64,000 bases of DNA from Actinostola sp. cb2023 (GCA_033675265.1 JAUJYZ010000357.1:248001-312000), one strand, 5' to 3'; shown: positions 57,201 to 59,360, counted from the stretch's first letter. Notes: a model not told the origin generated them from the sequence alone. A program made the numbers and translations.

Positions 57201-59360
57201 TGTGAAAAGTTTTCTGAATCTATGATAAATCTGAAATGTCTGTCTGCTTTACACTAAAGGGCTTTCTATCTAGCTTATATAAATACCAAAACATTTAACA
57301 TCTAGTCCTCATATTCCCATCATAACCCATAATTTTAAATGATGGTGCTGTTGCGGAGACTACGTTGCGGAGACTACATCAGGTACTTTGATTCAAATGC
57401 AGCAATAACAACAAGGACTAAGCAGTTAAAGAACAAATTTTGAAGTTTGAGCACAATGTGACAATATCATAAGCAAAATTCAATTACTATAATGAGTAAA
57501 AGACACAATGCAATCAAGTACATGTACAGATTCTGTCAATTTGCTCGATCCACCACACTACACATCAAGTAATCTGAATCTGGGATAATTTACAGTGTCT
57601 GTCTGTCTTAATCTTTAGGGCATGCTATCTGGTTTAATGTGATGCCAAACCATTTAACTTGTATGCATGTATTCCCATCACAATTAACAATTTTAAATGA
57701 TGGTGCTGTTGCGGAGACCACGTTGCGGAGACTACATCATGTAATAAAAATCACAATATTTTTAGAGAAAGTGAAATTCACTGAGAAATATAGGCCTGAC
57801 ATGCCTTACAAAGTTGTAAAGCCAAATAAAATTACCCACAATACTCTAAAAATGTGAACTGCATATGCTCAGAAGTTTACTAGTGCCCAGTCTCCTACTA
57901 TTGGTTGAGAATGGTAAACATGTAGTGCAAAGTGGTTGTACTAAGCCACAAAACAGTGGATTCTGCTGTATTTTGTTCTCACATACAGAGAAGACATGAA
58001 TCTAGAAATTTGCTATTATACTTTTATCAGTTTGGCTCAAATTATACCTGACAATTTAGATTTACCTCTCAAAAGTTGTAGTCTCCGCAACAAAATTGTA
58101 GTCTCCGCAACAGAAAAACAATTTGATTTTTTGCCCTTATGAGAAAAAATTCAGGACATGTTGATGTAGTACAACTTATCTCTAAGTGTAAATTAGAACT
58201 TATCACACTTGGGTCAAAGTTCTTTCATTTGGTCACTCGTAAACAAAACTTTAAGGTGTAAAAATGTTGCGGAGACTACAATTCACTATTGGAAGCCAAA
58301 TACAGCATAGCTGTAACAGCACAGTCAACTTCAACCATGTGTTTTAGAAAGTAGACCAGTATTAGAATATATCCAGTGGTTTTGCTAAAAGTTTCAGCTT
58401 TTAATTGTTTATCAATCAAAAAATACATTTGTAGTCTCCGCAACACTGATTTCATGATTTTTTATAATTCATTATAATTTATGCAACAATGCCGACTTGT
58501 CAAAGTAAAACATCACTTGTAAAGTAAAGTTAAGCCTCTTAACTACATTTTAAAACATAATTTGAGTCAATTAAAGACATTTCAAAAACTGATCTTCAGG
58601 TATCACAATACTGTGGAATGACCCTGTGGCAGATATTAACTAGAGAGAGCATGCTATAACACAACATATTTTATTGAAGACTTGTAAGTGCCTCTCGTAC
58701 ATAAATCATAATATTATAGCTCAACGTTAACTATAAAACACTTCAAGCGGAACAGATTTCACAGTGACCCGGTGTCGAACATACGCGATCTATTCACATC
58801 TGTAGATCACGTATCATATTCGATTCGCCGTGGTGAATTTTAGAAATCGATAATAATCGATATAATCAAGGACACTTGGGTTGTGAGTATCGATTATCAT
58901 CGATTTCTATAATCAAATGATTATTATCGATTAATATCGATGAATTCGATTACTTTCCGATGATCGATTTTTATCGATTGGTATGGCCGGGTAAAATTGA
59001 AAACAAACGTACTTGACATCGGCGTTCTTGCATCGTGTAAACGCTTCCTTCTCACCAGTAGTACAGTCCGGATCACAGCAACAGTTTATATCACAAGCAT
59101 TGCCAGTAAATCACAAGTACAACCTACCATCGAGAAACGAAATTCAAATCGACATTTCATTTCATTGTCATTTAATAGTGATAAGTGAATATTAAAAGAA
59201 TATTGTGAAAATAAAGAAACAAGGGAAAATAATATCAATGATCAAATGTACCTTGACTAGATGACGGCGAGAAGGCTGTTCTGTTGCTCAAAGCGGCATT
59301 ACTTTGAGCAAAACACAACAAAACGAACAAAAACCTGCACCAAAACAAAATTGCCGCCAT
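16199..59360 (-). CDS. TCTN1: Tectonic (TCTN1-like) ciliary transition-zone protein, 14 exons
   Basis: Tectonics are ER-targeted proteins of the MKS/B9 complex at the ciliary transition zone; they control entry of ciliary membrane proteins and Hedgehog signalling. I joined 14 exons on the minus strand. All phases agree except one lost base in exon 2; with that base counted the product is 584 residues, about the length I recall for human TCTN1. Visible parts: signal peptide (1-21), a Cys-rich block ending DINCCCDPDC (about 46-55), the YK/AGDPI junction (156-162), NPAGYLVDGSSECTR (188-202), SGNPGYIVGKPL (365-376), a conserved VATFGN segment in exon 11, GLHIEVLYSNFGFLANPQPK (exon 12) and a DFFYPFL end. 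The protein stops there with no C-terminal membrane segment, as in TCTN1. Introns 8 and 13 use GC donors and intron 11 is about 28 kb. TCTN3-like ancestry cannot be excluded. Confidence 0.92.
16436..16644. mobile_element. MITE in tectonic intron 13
   Basis: AGCTTTACAAAATCTACGAC with GGCGACGTGAACCGGAAGTG is mirrored at the right end. It fills most of the space between exons 13 and 14. Confidence 0.65.
16820..16870 (-). CDS. TCTN1: Tectonic exon 13, followed by a GC donor
   Basis: Acceptor CGTAG (AG at 16872-16871). 17 codons: IVGLQFKYEDPKDIKYQ. The intron begins GCAAGA at 16819 after CAG, a good GC-AG donor context. No GT donor nearby preserves phase 0 into exon 14. Confidence 0.83.
17032..17130 (-). 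CDS. TCTN1: Tectonic exon 12
   Basis: Acceptor TTTTAG (AG at 17132-17131); donor GTCAGT at 17031. 99 nt, phase 0. It reads VGGGNGACTNMIMGLHIEVL then YSNFGFLANPQPK, matching the tectonic EV.W...G.L.NPQ.K block. Confidence 0.88.
17155..17280 (+). repeat. CATCAT-rich simple repeat
   Basis: Degenerate ATC repeats just upstream (in transcript terms) of tectonic exon 12. Confidence 0.5.
17390..17534. mobile_element. Half copy of the AGAGTCGTTTTCGTATRAG MITE family
   Basis: Right end TTCCCACTCATACGAAAACG and ACTCT. The inner part (CAACCAATCAGAATGCTTGG) matches the full copy at 52643-52859 in reverse. The left end is replaced by a different hairpin (17285-17326). Confidence 0.5.
17642..17925. mobile_element. 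Fold-back MITE with TACAGTCATTTGCAAAAATTC ends
   Basis: TACAGTCATTTGCAAAAATT, then CTGGCCGCCACGATATATCA, mirrored on the right for about 75 bp. Same end type as the element at 45674-45946. Confidence 0.75.
18472..19612 (+). mobile_element. HINE-A1, nested in HINE-B2
   Basis: 5' hairpin 18472-18500, 3' end 19581-19612. An inverted copy of its own 3' end lies at 19366-19430 (GCACAATGAGCGTATAGTCG, TGACAGTTGCGTGACGAGG). A 120-bp internal tandem duplication repeats CAGCAGATAAGGGAAAACAA at 18615 and 18792. Confidence 0.65.
18945..19148 (+). other. Recurring short ORF module of HINE-A (MDVYFIPRLKN)
   Basis: The block reading MMDVYFIPRLKNLEGKGIVK recurs at 12131, and its first part at 8333, 27041 and 28617. 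It is open for 67 codons only here. Conservation is at the DNA level of a repeat; protein function is not shown. Confidence 0.3.
20363..20459. repeat. Perfect 45-bp hairpin
   Basis: TAGTAATGTAGTTCGTAAGG to GACTCAG is perfectly mirrored around TATTTTT. CAATTTATTTTCT flanks both sides (20351, 20489), suggesting a duplicated target. Confidence 0.8.
21191..21367. mobile_element. Near-perfect fold-back
   Basis: AAATAGAACAGCTTCTGTGC through AGTGAGGAGAAACAC is mirrored around CTCGCCTACGGC. Confidence 0.75.
21369..21915. mobile_element. MITE with TTAAAGGGGCTGTGTCATG ends
   Basis: TTAAAGGGGCTGTGTCATG is mirrored at 21897-21915. TTAA at both edges. The open frames inside (e.g. 21726-21454) show no known domain. 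Confidence 0.7.
21941..22060. mobile_element. Short copy of the AGAGTCGTTTTCGTATRAG MITE family
   Basis: AGTATAAGTGGGAA at left, TTCCCACTCATACGAAAACG and ACTCTA at right, inner GGTACCGT mirrored. Confidence 0.55.
22748..23316. mobile_element. MITE with TAGTGCGTTCA / TGAACGCGCTCTA ends
   Basis: Imperfect terminal repeats (TTAG.GCGTTCA.ACT) and clusters of TTAGCTAGCTA near both ends. Confidence 0.55.
23441..23770. repeat. GAAACGGCGGAAA minisatellite arm, left of an inverted pair
   Basis: GCTGAAACGGCGGAAA units (23465-23635) plus CCAGTGGTGTCACAGATATC sequence are inverted at 29735-30076. The two arms enclose 6 kb rich in HINE-A copies. Confidence 0.65.
23774..24245. mobile_element. 470-bp MITE, copy 1
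   Basis: ATTTAAAGTGTATATATGGC is mirrored at the right. Long arms with TTTGGGCTTC..GAGTTATAGAGGTTTGA. Near-identical reversed copy at 55121-55564. Confidence 0.75.
24325..24419 (-). CDS. Candidate first coding exon of an unknown gene
   Basis: On the minus strand ATG at 24419 opens MDQKRPLPEVILIADDQISS followed by SSDNELYSPFSR, ending exactly at a strong donor GAG/GTAAGTACG (24324). No downstream exon was found and no family is recognised. It may be the start of a gene nested in tectonic intron 11, a captured exon, or chance. Confidence 0.3.
24913..25797 (+). mobile_element. HINE-A2 with duplicated 5' hairpin
   Basis: 5' hairpins at 24913-24941 and 24975-25003, then (GTA)n, then the common interior, ending GCCCGAGTGTACGCTCATTG and AGCGTCTTG at 25768-25797. 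Confidence 0.65.
25520..25680 (+). other. Recurring short ORF module of HINE-A (SSAITKKPKTLSEPSDHEYE)
   Basis: The block appears at 25520, 27461 and 37478 with near identity; it reads MFKRYEVQLSSAITKKPKTL at the first two. It may be an old captured exon. No family recognised. Confidence 0.3.
25798..27733 (+). mobile_element. HINE-A tandem segment
   Basis: No 5' hairpin; rearranged interior with repeated blocks (e.g. GAACTCAAAAACTATCATGA at 26510, 26835) and a proper 3' end at 27703-27733. Confidence 0.5.
27734..29607 (+). mobile_element. HINE-A tandem segment with extra internal duplications
   Basis: 3' end at 29577-29607. The block CAAACAATCGAACCAGTCGA occurs three times (28229, 28511, 28580), and the inverted 3'-end copy is at 28895-28960. 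Confidence 0.5.
29653..29700 (+). repeat. Poly(C) tract
   Basis: About 30 uninterrupted C after CTCTCTCTC. Likely length-variable and prone to assembly error. Confidence 0.8.
29735..30076. repeat. TTTCCGCCGTTTCAGC minisatellite arm, right of the pair
   Basis: Reverse complement of 23441-23770, with different unit number. Shared unique flank ATCTGAGTATCGAAGAGCGG. Confidence 0.65.
30540..30600 (+). repeat. SINE-like tail repeat, copy 1
   Basis: TTTTCTTACTCACTTGTAAA through ATGTAATGCGCTTTTTCAA recurs at 54967-55032 with few changes, where it runs into (ATT)n. It forms the left junction of the truncated Penelope-like element. Confidence 0.6.
30600..31303 (+). pseudogene. 5'-truncated Penelope-like element: end of RT plus GIY-YIG endonuclease
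   Basis: The frame reads YLDFNSHHPSRHKAAVVRTL, the RT-thumb segment of Penelope-like retroelements, then a linker, then a GIY-YIG nuclease: VVYTIPCGECDTSYIGETGR, A.GTRIKEHQ and a downstream HA.TSGHAIDW block. The frame is intact to TAG at 31303, but the reverse transcriptase proper is missing. Just upstream (30548-30600) is a different repeat, so the element is 5' truncated or replaced there. The apparent start at 30584 belongs to that repeat. Confidence 0.85.
31304..31790 (+). mobile_element. 3' untranslated part of the Penelope-like element, with (ATTC)n tract
   Basis: After the stop comes an ATTC/ATTT microsatellite (31345-31545), then a unique part with CTGAAGATGAGCGCG and GCTCGAAAGCTCGG near 31718-31746 that folds as a small GAGC/GCTC hairpin. 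Penelope-like elements can carry hammerhead-type motifs near their ends; this one has an altered core, so that link is tentative. Confidence 0.5.
31871..32911 (-). CDS. GT31 beta-1,3-galactosyltransferase-like protein, intronless
   Basis: A type II Golgi glycosyltransferase of family 31, expected to transfer galactose or GlcNAc in beta-1,3 linkage from a UDP-sugar. From Met at 32911 the protein has 346 residues: a short cytoplasmic tail with RKK, a signal anchor (QIFLLFIVLMIIRIILYYV, about 20-38), a stem, then the catalytic domain. Family motifs are present: LFMVVLVNSAA, R.AIRDTWG, K.FFVLG, KYVLKTDDDVYV (the metal-binding DxD), FYGG, and TDDAYIA where the family often has EDV.VG. The frame stays open upstream to 33064, but that part looks like repeat sequence, so I prefer Met at 32911 (or 32893/32860). 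Single-exon structure is normal for B3GALTs. It lies inside tectonic intron 11 on the same strand. The exact acceptor sugar is unknown. Confidence 0.85.
   Translation of the reverse strand: MLKWIRMPVIFLLGRKKMKQIFLLFIVLMIIRIILYYVTKSIGVREYFPRGAKFSLLLPYLEPKIPLDEKRLFMVVLVNSAASSVKHRLLRKAIRDTWGQSSSLEKTRIWKLFFVLGVSESVENHAANFQEASHHNDIIIGNFTDHYYNLSIKTFMGHYWAVSRLSCKYVLKTDDDVYVRVPNVIRWLKEERSPRPFYGGLVEKESLRVAREPTSKWYVTKEQYAKDRWPPFCHGAFHILSTDVIPMMLNSTRHKAPPHTDDAYIAVIMNNASVSATQIPGFLILYTPTDCDLNTIKAIGHKVDSATMMKYHTFYHWQNSENINWKCSFGIYRNLISVLWSYFYIR
33079..33263. mobile_element. Fold-back element, copy 1 (perfect 80-bp arms)
   Basis: CACGGGCAACAGGTCACGTA to AGCTCTCCGAAGTTCTG is mirrored around TTATTGTGTTTCTGATGAC. 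Located just upstream of the GT31 gene. Confidence 0.8.
33343..33935 (-). pseudogene. LINE ORF2 C-terminal fragment and (ATT)n tail
   Basis: On the minus strand, pieces in shifting frames read QQSSLLNNGGGKLRTLNQVK, then ISARKLPVEFGGYKQIPYEA and RICKLCIANEV, then MNCTNRGFKDLRKNFM. The pattern GKLRT..., KLP.E.GRY..IP...R.CKLC..NE..DE is the C-terminus of many cnidarian non-LTR retrotransposons. Several stops and shifts show it is dead. It ends in an ATT-rich tail at 33343-33358. Confidence 0.75.
33988..34225. mobile_element. Fold-back element, copy 2, with a longer centre
   Basis: Same ends as copy 1; the centre has ATTTTTATGACGTCAGCGAA and GGGGTTCGGAT repeats, so copy 1 may be a deletion-derived palindrome. 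Confidence 0.75.
34286..34450. mobile_element. Fold-back MITE with GTATACACCTAATTTCAAA ends
   Basis: GTATACACCTAATTTCAAAA and ACGTTGTCC mirrored at right; inner CAAAAAGCCAAATAGG/GTATTTGGC and AAAAGACAAAAGAA mirrored too. Confidence 0.7.
34807..35898. mobile_element. 1.1-kb TIR element with internal ORFs
   Basis: AGAGGAGGTCTGAATAGTAT and the following CCCAGAATGCATTGCG at 34807-34842 are inverted at 35863-35898. The interior holds the 93-codon ORF and a possible spliced transcript on plus. Superfamily unknown. Confidence 0.6.
35512..35793 (-). CDS. 93-codon ORF inside a TIR element, unknown product
   Basis: From ATG at 35793: MAAFRPIAGYSAPVFDDIRL then LYVHCVSKEEFSVSVTGLEG. A palindromic TGACGTCA lies about 35 bp upstream of the ATG. 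No family recognised. The plus strand here also has open frames: an exon-like piece after TTTTTCAG at 35400, read LWMKAQSERMLVRAIRHINP, joins in phase to an upstream piece ending at GTAAGA (34940). Only one of these can be real, or none. Confidence 0.3.
   Translation of the reverse strand: MAAFRPIAGYSAPVFDDIRLLYVHCVSKEEFSVSVTGLEGLEAVFRMVHISFIDKFSEKRVALVPCSTTDHNYSMDSLFKGVRSPALVRLTTS
36701..37324 (+). CDS. Single-pass membrane protein ORF inside HINE-A copy
   Basis: 207 residues from ATG at 36701. An N-terminal charged stretch (MDKSKGEKTTLKSHQEEHKS), a strong membrane segment at about 26-49 (ILAYILFIFFIVLMLLKIIF), then a basic region with RHAHRDREPS and KSRKLRKYIRRIIKKQ. I recognise no domain. 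The segment near 37040-37095 (CTCGCTATGCCATGTTTGTT) is also found in other copies of the element (8163, 26532, 28096), where it is not in an open frame. So this copy may preserve the ORF that others have lost. Product and function unknown. Confidence 0.4.
   Translation: MDKSKGEKTTLKSHQEEHKSEAKMKSILAYILFIFFIVLMLLKIIFFYIKERVLMECIYRRYHRHTVMANDQGEQASLTENRLSAIDAFVNISEASVQVKLNVNNHELNTINNVRSRYAMFVACDSTCTVSTSSRIHRHAHRDREPSRISFKSLTFIFRKSRKLRKYIRRIIKKQVLASSNIHIFLKNIRIIALNVYSYSDVKCKVH
37698..37800 (-). repeat. LINE-like 3' tail with (ATT)n
   Basis: On the minus strand, a unique stretch ends GACACGTTAATAAAGTT followed by (ATT)n, typical of a non-LTR 3' end. No coding part is attached. It interrupts the HINE-A copy at 35975-37951. 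Confidence 0.4.
38160..38301. mobile_element. Fold-back MITE (GGTAACAGGAC ends)
   Basis: GGTAACAGGACTTCGTGTCG..CCAATTCTGTCTGTAATCAT is mirrored around TCCCGCTACGCGG. A related degraded element lies at 34468-34590. Confidence 0.65.
38486..39051 (-). mobile_element. HINE-B fragment with 5' hairpin and membrane-ORF copy
   Basis: Reverse orientation; hairpin AGTCGGGT...GCCCGACT at 39024-39051. Interior matches 13013-13875. No 3' end is attached. Confidence 0.5.
38510..38888 (-). pseudogene. Frameshifted copy of the small membrane protein ORF
   Basis: Reads [20 protein letters not shown] and [20 protein letters not shown] in one frame, then [20 protein letters not shown] and VYTISIIFVEAIVYLVTSC in another. 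It matches 13045-13461 through both parts with a shift near 38690. It lies beside the hairpin end 39024-39051. Confidence 0.5.
39187..39275 (+). repeat. (AAT)n / (AT)n microsatellite
   Basis: AAT repeats split by ATATATATATA. Open frames across it are low complexity. Confidence 0.85.
39507..39821 (-). CDS. Acidic Asp/Ser/Glu-rich ORF, unknown
   Basis: 104 codons from ATG at 39821: MDVISLDIARSLVDNRQLPY, then an Asp/Ser/Glu run (about 21-60), then HLQPFTHHKIRPSWQDMEGE. The acidic part is a trinucleotide-like repeat (ATCATC..CATCGTC on plus). It could be the N-terminus of a transposase or chromatin-type protein, but no domain is visible. Possibly a simple-sequence artefact. Confidence 0.25.
   Translation of the reverse strand: MDVISLDIARSLVDNRQLPYDDSDSDSDDDDSDDDDVVVQEIGSDEEDEDSDDDEEQQSEGEGGGGEHLQPFTHHKIRPSWQDMEGESKCCRFSMTQEFSADFV
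39900..40305. other. Unresolved repeat-like region
   Basis: CCAGAGGCGGATCTAGATAT with AGGGGGTATGGGGGCATGC at the left and GGGGGTGCACCGGCCCCC at the right look like ends of a hAT-type element I cannot confirm. No coding evidence. Confidence 0.25.
40408..40545 (+). repeat. GAAACGAGGCGATACGA minisatellite
   Basis: Irregular units of CGAAACGAGGCGATACGAGG with GATCTTTTGCGA inserts. Confidence 0.65.
40560..41389. other. No recognisable feature
   Basis: Mixed composition, short frames only, nothing I can name. Confidence 0.4.
41390..41593 (+). mobile_element. HINE-B 3' terminal fragment
   Basis: Matches 19625-19826 almost base for base and ends GAAGCCCGACTTCACGCTAG then AAGAGCGTCTAGTT. Confidence 0.65.
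41679..41867. mobile_element. Fold-back MITE
   Basis: ATAGACCTCTTTAGTTTGTA with CAAACCATGTGATGTAAAC is mirrored on the right. Confidence 0.7.
41879..42697 (+). mobile_element. HINE-A5
   Basis: 5' hairpin with a variant loop (ACTCGGGCCCAGGCCGCAGG, CCGCCCGAGT), then (GTA)n, and 3' end GCCCGAGTGAACGCTCATTG. Shortest complete copy. Confidence 0.65.
42709..45028. mobile_element. 2.3-kb TIR element, outer
   Basis: GGCCCTCCGCACGGAGTTGG TGTACA is mirrored at 45002-45028. Encloses the minisatellite-armed element below. Confidence 0.65.
42985..44590. mobile_element. Inner element with GCCTATCGCGCAC minisatellite arms
   Basis: TATCGCGCACTTTTTGCC units at 43000-43155 are mirrored at 44430-44590 with the same order of unit variants. 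The interior includes a 77-codon frame (43938-44171) with no known domain. Confidence 0.65.
45105..45278. mobile_element. Tigger/pogo-like MITE with TACAGTCGAACCTC ends
   Basis: TACAGTCGAACCTCTACTAA at left, GGTGGTTCGACTGTA at right; inner AACGGCCACCTCT repeats. The CAGTCGAACC end with TA flanks is usual for pogo/Tigger-type elements. It begins 47 bp after the exon 11 donor. Confidence 0.65.
45326..45488 (-). CDS. TCTN1: Tectonic exon 11
   Basis: Acceptor TTTAG (AG at 45490-45489); donor GTAACA at 45325. 163 nt, phase 2 to 0. It includes LSTSSSSCQVLQDTALNVLL, then GVPTHVATFGNSDVNKPSDW, matching the tectonic pattern P.YVA.FGN....DW. The next exon lies 28 kb downstream. Confidence 0.88.
45674..45946. 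mobile_element. Fold-back MITE with TACAGCGATTTGCAAAAATTC ends
   Basis: Mirrored ends and TATCGATATATCG runs; same type as 17642-17925. Confidence 0.7.
45953..47250. mobile_element. 1.3-kb TIR element with captured RecQ fragment
   Basis: The ends GTATACACCTATTTCAAATA and ACGTTGTCGCGTTCAAAGC pair with the right end over about 65 bp. A second, inner inverted pair (46016-46107 with 46930-47013, CTTCCGGTTCCCGTCATTCC) also matches. The interior holds the RecQ fragment. It lies in tectonic intron 10, abutting another MITE on each side. Confidence 0.75.
46202..46390 (+). pseudogene. RecQ-type helicase N-terminal fragment carried in a TIR element
   Basis: Sixty-two codons from ATG at 46202: MVESERMDDCYRKVSQVFRI, then NEFNIHQKKPIDAITLEKKD and NLPTDSGTSLIFQAIPLMF. 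The order (helix with F....FN.HQK.AI, KDV, NLPT..GKSL.FQ..P) is that of RecQ helicase motifs 0 and I. The Walker A lysine is lost (GTS where the family has GKS), and the frame stops at once after motif I. So it cannot be a working helicase. An AATAAA lies 18 bp after the stop. The whole unit sits between long inverted repeats (45953-47250), suggesting capture of a first exon. Confidence 0.65.
47243..47540. mobile_element. Fold-back MITE with GTATACACCTAATTGCAG ends
   Basis: Ends GTATACACCTAATTGCAG and AAAGGTTGTCC are inverted on the right. Next inward are mirrored runs of ACATTTGCACATTTAC. It shares the first bases of its left end with the right end of the RecQ-carrying element, so the two are adjacent or nested. 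Confidence 0.7.
47581..47710 (+). repeat. Degenerate ACCATACCCTA/CCAGAC tandem repeat
   Basis: AAACCATACCCTATACCAGA recurs about four times in diverged form. Non-coding. Confidence 0.5.
48086..48586. mobile_element. HINE-A pieces in opposite orientation
   Basis: A plus-strand 3' end (48091-48116) is followed at once by a reversed interior and a reversed 5' hairpin (48558-48586). The junction suggests insertion or a rearrangement between copies. It ends 32 bp downstream of tectonic exon 10's coding end (48619). Confidence 0.5.
48619..48723 (-). CDS. TCTN1: Tectonic exon 10
   Basis: Donor GTAATT at 48618. Acceptor ATCAAG (AG at 48725-48724) gives phase 2 and WLTIAAPSSDGSC, resembling the family segment LTI....C. 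A second AG at 48710-48709 would give phase 1 and is incompatible with exon 9. It then reads VAFGMGIRTGCTI. The acceptor has a poor pyrimidine tract because a minisatellite begins about 10 bp upstream. Confidence 0.8.
48734..49288 (+). repeat. 63-bp minisatellite, nine copies, against tectonic exon 10
   Basis: Units GATATTCAGTAATATATACT...GGAATTTATTCCTATTGGTG repeat every 63 bp (one unit longer, one with a short extra CTATTTC). Since 63 is 21 codons the frame stays open, producing an artefactual repeat protein. Starts 10 bp from the exon 10 acceptor. Confidence 0.85.
49428..49592. repeat. Poly(G)/poly(C)-ended hairpin
   Basis: A G run with CTCCCATATA and GTGGTTGGGATG is mirrored by CATCCCAACCACTTA and a C run. 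In tectonic intron 9. Confidence 0.6.
49748..49845 (-). CDS. TCTN1: Tectonic exon 9 (SGNPGY motif)
   Basis: Acceptor TTTTAG (AG at 49847-49846); donor GTATCC at 49747, phase 2, 98 nt. It reads EGTDSFSRSGNPGYIVGKPL followed by VAGTLTSDSSTK. SGNPGY.VG.PL is a diagnostic tectonic motif. Reading past the donor gives a stop within three codons. Confidence 0.88.
50046..50220 (+). repeat. 28-bp ACCATGG minisatellite in intron 8
   Basis: Six to seven units of CACCATGGTTACCATTCTGTG. Each contains ACCATGGT palindromes. Confidence 0.7.
50252..50380 (-). CDS. TCTN1: Tectonic exon 8, followed by a GC donor
   Basis: Acceptor CATTAG (AG at 50382-50381). It reads VAYTLQWNTSTDLTQVGVQF and then LQKVSVKFKK. 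The exon must end AAAAAG with intron start GCGAGT at 50251: this is the only boundary keeping phase 0 into exon 9. The nearest GT donor (50247) would give phase 1. Confidence 0.82.
51222..51470 (-). CDS. TCTN1: Tectonic exon 7
   Basis: Acceptor CTACAG (AG at 51472-51471) and donor GTACGT at 51221. 249 nt, phase 0 to 0, 83 codons. It starts NPSVYFGSTNNATITVNIAV, has several N-glycosylation sequons, and ends MCNNVVYE, continued by VAYTLQW in exon 8 as in the family pattern CNN.V..V.Y. Confidence 0.88.
51532..51678. mobile_element. Fold-back MITE with CTGATGAAGG...CCGAAACGT core
   Basis: CTATTTAGGATTTGTCTCTG is mirrored at right; centre ACTGATGAAGGTCTTTGGTC and AAAGACCGAAACGT. The centre is reminiscent of Penelope-type hammerhead remnants. 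Lies at the start side of exon 7. Confidence 0.6.
51993..52203. mobile_element. Fold-back MITE in intron 6
   Basis: CCCCTTCACAGTTCCCTGTG..GACCTTGCAATGATAGAGAC mirrored around GAACACCTTGGACAATTATT. Confidence 0.7.
52235..52353 (-). CDS. TCTN1: Tectonic exon 6
   Basis: Acceptor GTTAG (52355-52354) and donor GTGAGT at 52234. 119 nt, phase 1 to 0. It reads GYLVDGSSECTRTVIDLASQ, continuing NPA of exon 5 to give the NPAGYLV...CTR tectonic motif. Confidence 0.88.
52643..52859. mobile_element. Full copy of the AGAGTCGTTTTCGTATRAG MITE
   Basis: AGAGTCGTTTTCGTATAAGT and GGGAA at left; mirrored TTCCCACTCATACGAAAGTG and ACTCT at right. Confidence 0.65.
52905..53420 (-). repeat. Tandem array of exon-5-end copies (five copies)
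   Basis: Five units of about 108-120 bp each carry ACTGTTTAGTAAAGAATGTG, ATGATGAGAACCCTGCAG and GTATGTGG, that is, the last half of tectonic exon 5 and its donor, joined to a GTATGTATGTAATTG intron piece. Donor-like sites sit near 52911, 53029, 53137 (this one mutated to CTGCTG), 53245 and 53365. Copies match each other better than the true exon at their 5' edge (GTTGG for CTTGGG). Confidence 0.85.
53485..53587 (-). CDS. TCTN1: Tectonic exon 5
   Basis: Acceptor TAG (53589-53588) and donor GTATGT at 53484. 103 nt, phase 0 to 1. It reads AGDPILLVFENGAKGFLSLP and ends ECDDENPA. The last ~50 bp and the donor are the source of the tandem array directly downstream (52905-53420). Confidence 0.88.
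53663..53739. mobile_element. Small Tigger-like MITE remnant
   Basis: TTGGAACCTCTCGTAAGCGA at left; GGTCGCTTACAGGAGTTTCG then ACTGTA at right. Confidence 0.5.
53832..53974 (-). CDS. TCTN1: Tectonic exon 4
   Basis: Acceptor GCACAG (AG at 53976-53975) and donor GTACAA at 53831. 143 nt, phase 1 to 0. It reads SSRNYYNDIRSASSAAEFSD and ends SSSTSYK. The YK joins the AGDPI of exon 5, as in the family. A second AG four bases downstream would break the phase. Confidence 0.82.
54062..54106 (+). repeat. Poly(C) tract
   Basis: Forty-odd C with one T, in tectonic intron 3. Probably unstable. Confidence 0.8.
54376..54518 (+). repeat. GGGAGGGTA minisatellite
   Basis: Runs of GGGAGGGTAGGGAGGGTAGG with frequent G3 tracts on plus; could form G-quadruplexes on the non-template strand's complement of tectonic. 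Open frames are simple-sequence artefacts. Confidence 0.75.
54967..55063 (+). repeat. SINE-like tail repeat, copy 2, with (ATT)n
   Basis: Same block as 30540-30600, followed by AGAATTAAATT and (ATT)n, as expected for a short retroposon 3' end. Confidence 0.55.
55121..55564. mobile_element. 470-bp MITE, copy 2 (reverse of 23774-24245)
   Basis: TTAAAGTGTATATATGGCCC at left and CGATTTCCAAAATAAAAT at right; inner GACGTAAATTCAGTCATC matches copy 1 reversed. Confidence 0.75.
55565..56293. other. Tectonic intron 3, no further feature seen
   Basis: Contains short exon-like plus-strand frames near 55790-55975 (e.g. EVLFQDSDEENEDFEGFV in broken context) that I cannot place; otherwise nothing. Confidence 0.35.
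56294..56400 (-). CDS. TCTN1: Tectonic exon 3
   Basis: Acceptor CTGCAG (AG at 56402-56401) and donor GTAAGT at 56293. It enters in phase 2 and leaves in phase 1, 107 nt. It reads QDSKVCVSSDLLFTQNTQF and then GTGLFCIYKDN, matching the VC...L.F...GLFC pattern that follows the Cys-rich block in tectonics. Confidence 0.85.
56754..58991. mobile_element. 2.2-kb DNA transposon, TSD TAAAATT, in tectonic intron 2
   Basis: TIRs begin CCCGGCCATACCAATCGATA and continue as ATCGATAATAATCGAT repeats for about 190 bp. TAAAATT flanks both ends (56747-56753, 58992-58998). The interior carries nine exact GTTGCGGAGACTAC motifs and one variant, and a diverged 350-bp tandem duplication (57120-57380 with 57480-57740). 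No transposase ORF, so non-autonomous. Superfamily not identified. Confidence 0.8.
59013..59123 (-). CDS. TCTN1: Tectonic exon 2, cysteine-rich; contains a one-base deletion
   Basis: Acceptor TAG at 59126-59124 and donor GTACGT at 59012. Entering in phase 1 it reads G-C-T-C-D-L, then meets TAA at 59088-59086. The frame required at the exit reads T-G-N-A-C-D-I-N-C-C-C-D-P-D-C, the tectonic signature, then TTGEKEAFTRCKNADV. The two frames differ by one missing base near 59107-59109. The length is 111 nt where phases 1 to 2 need 112. Confidence 0.85.
59252..59360 (-). CDS. TCTN1: Tectonic exon 1 (start codon and signal peptide)
   Basis: The ATG at 59360-59358 opens MAAILFWCRFLFVLLCFAQS, a typical cleavable signal peptide, then a polar Ser-rich stretch. 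The exon ends CAA G before donor GTACAT, leaving phase 1. It encodes residues 1-36 plus one base. The predicted cleavage site is near residue 20-23. Confidence 0.85.
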
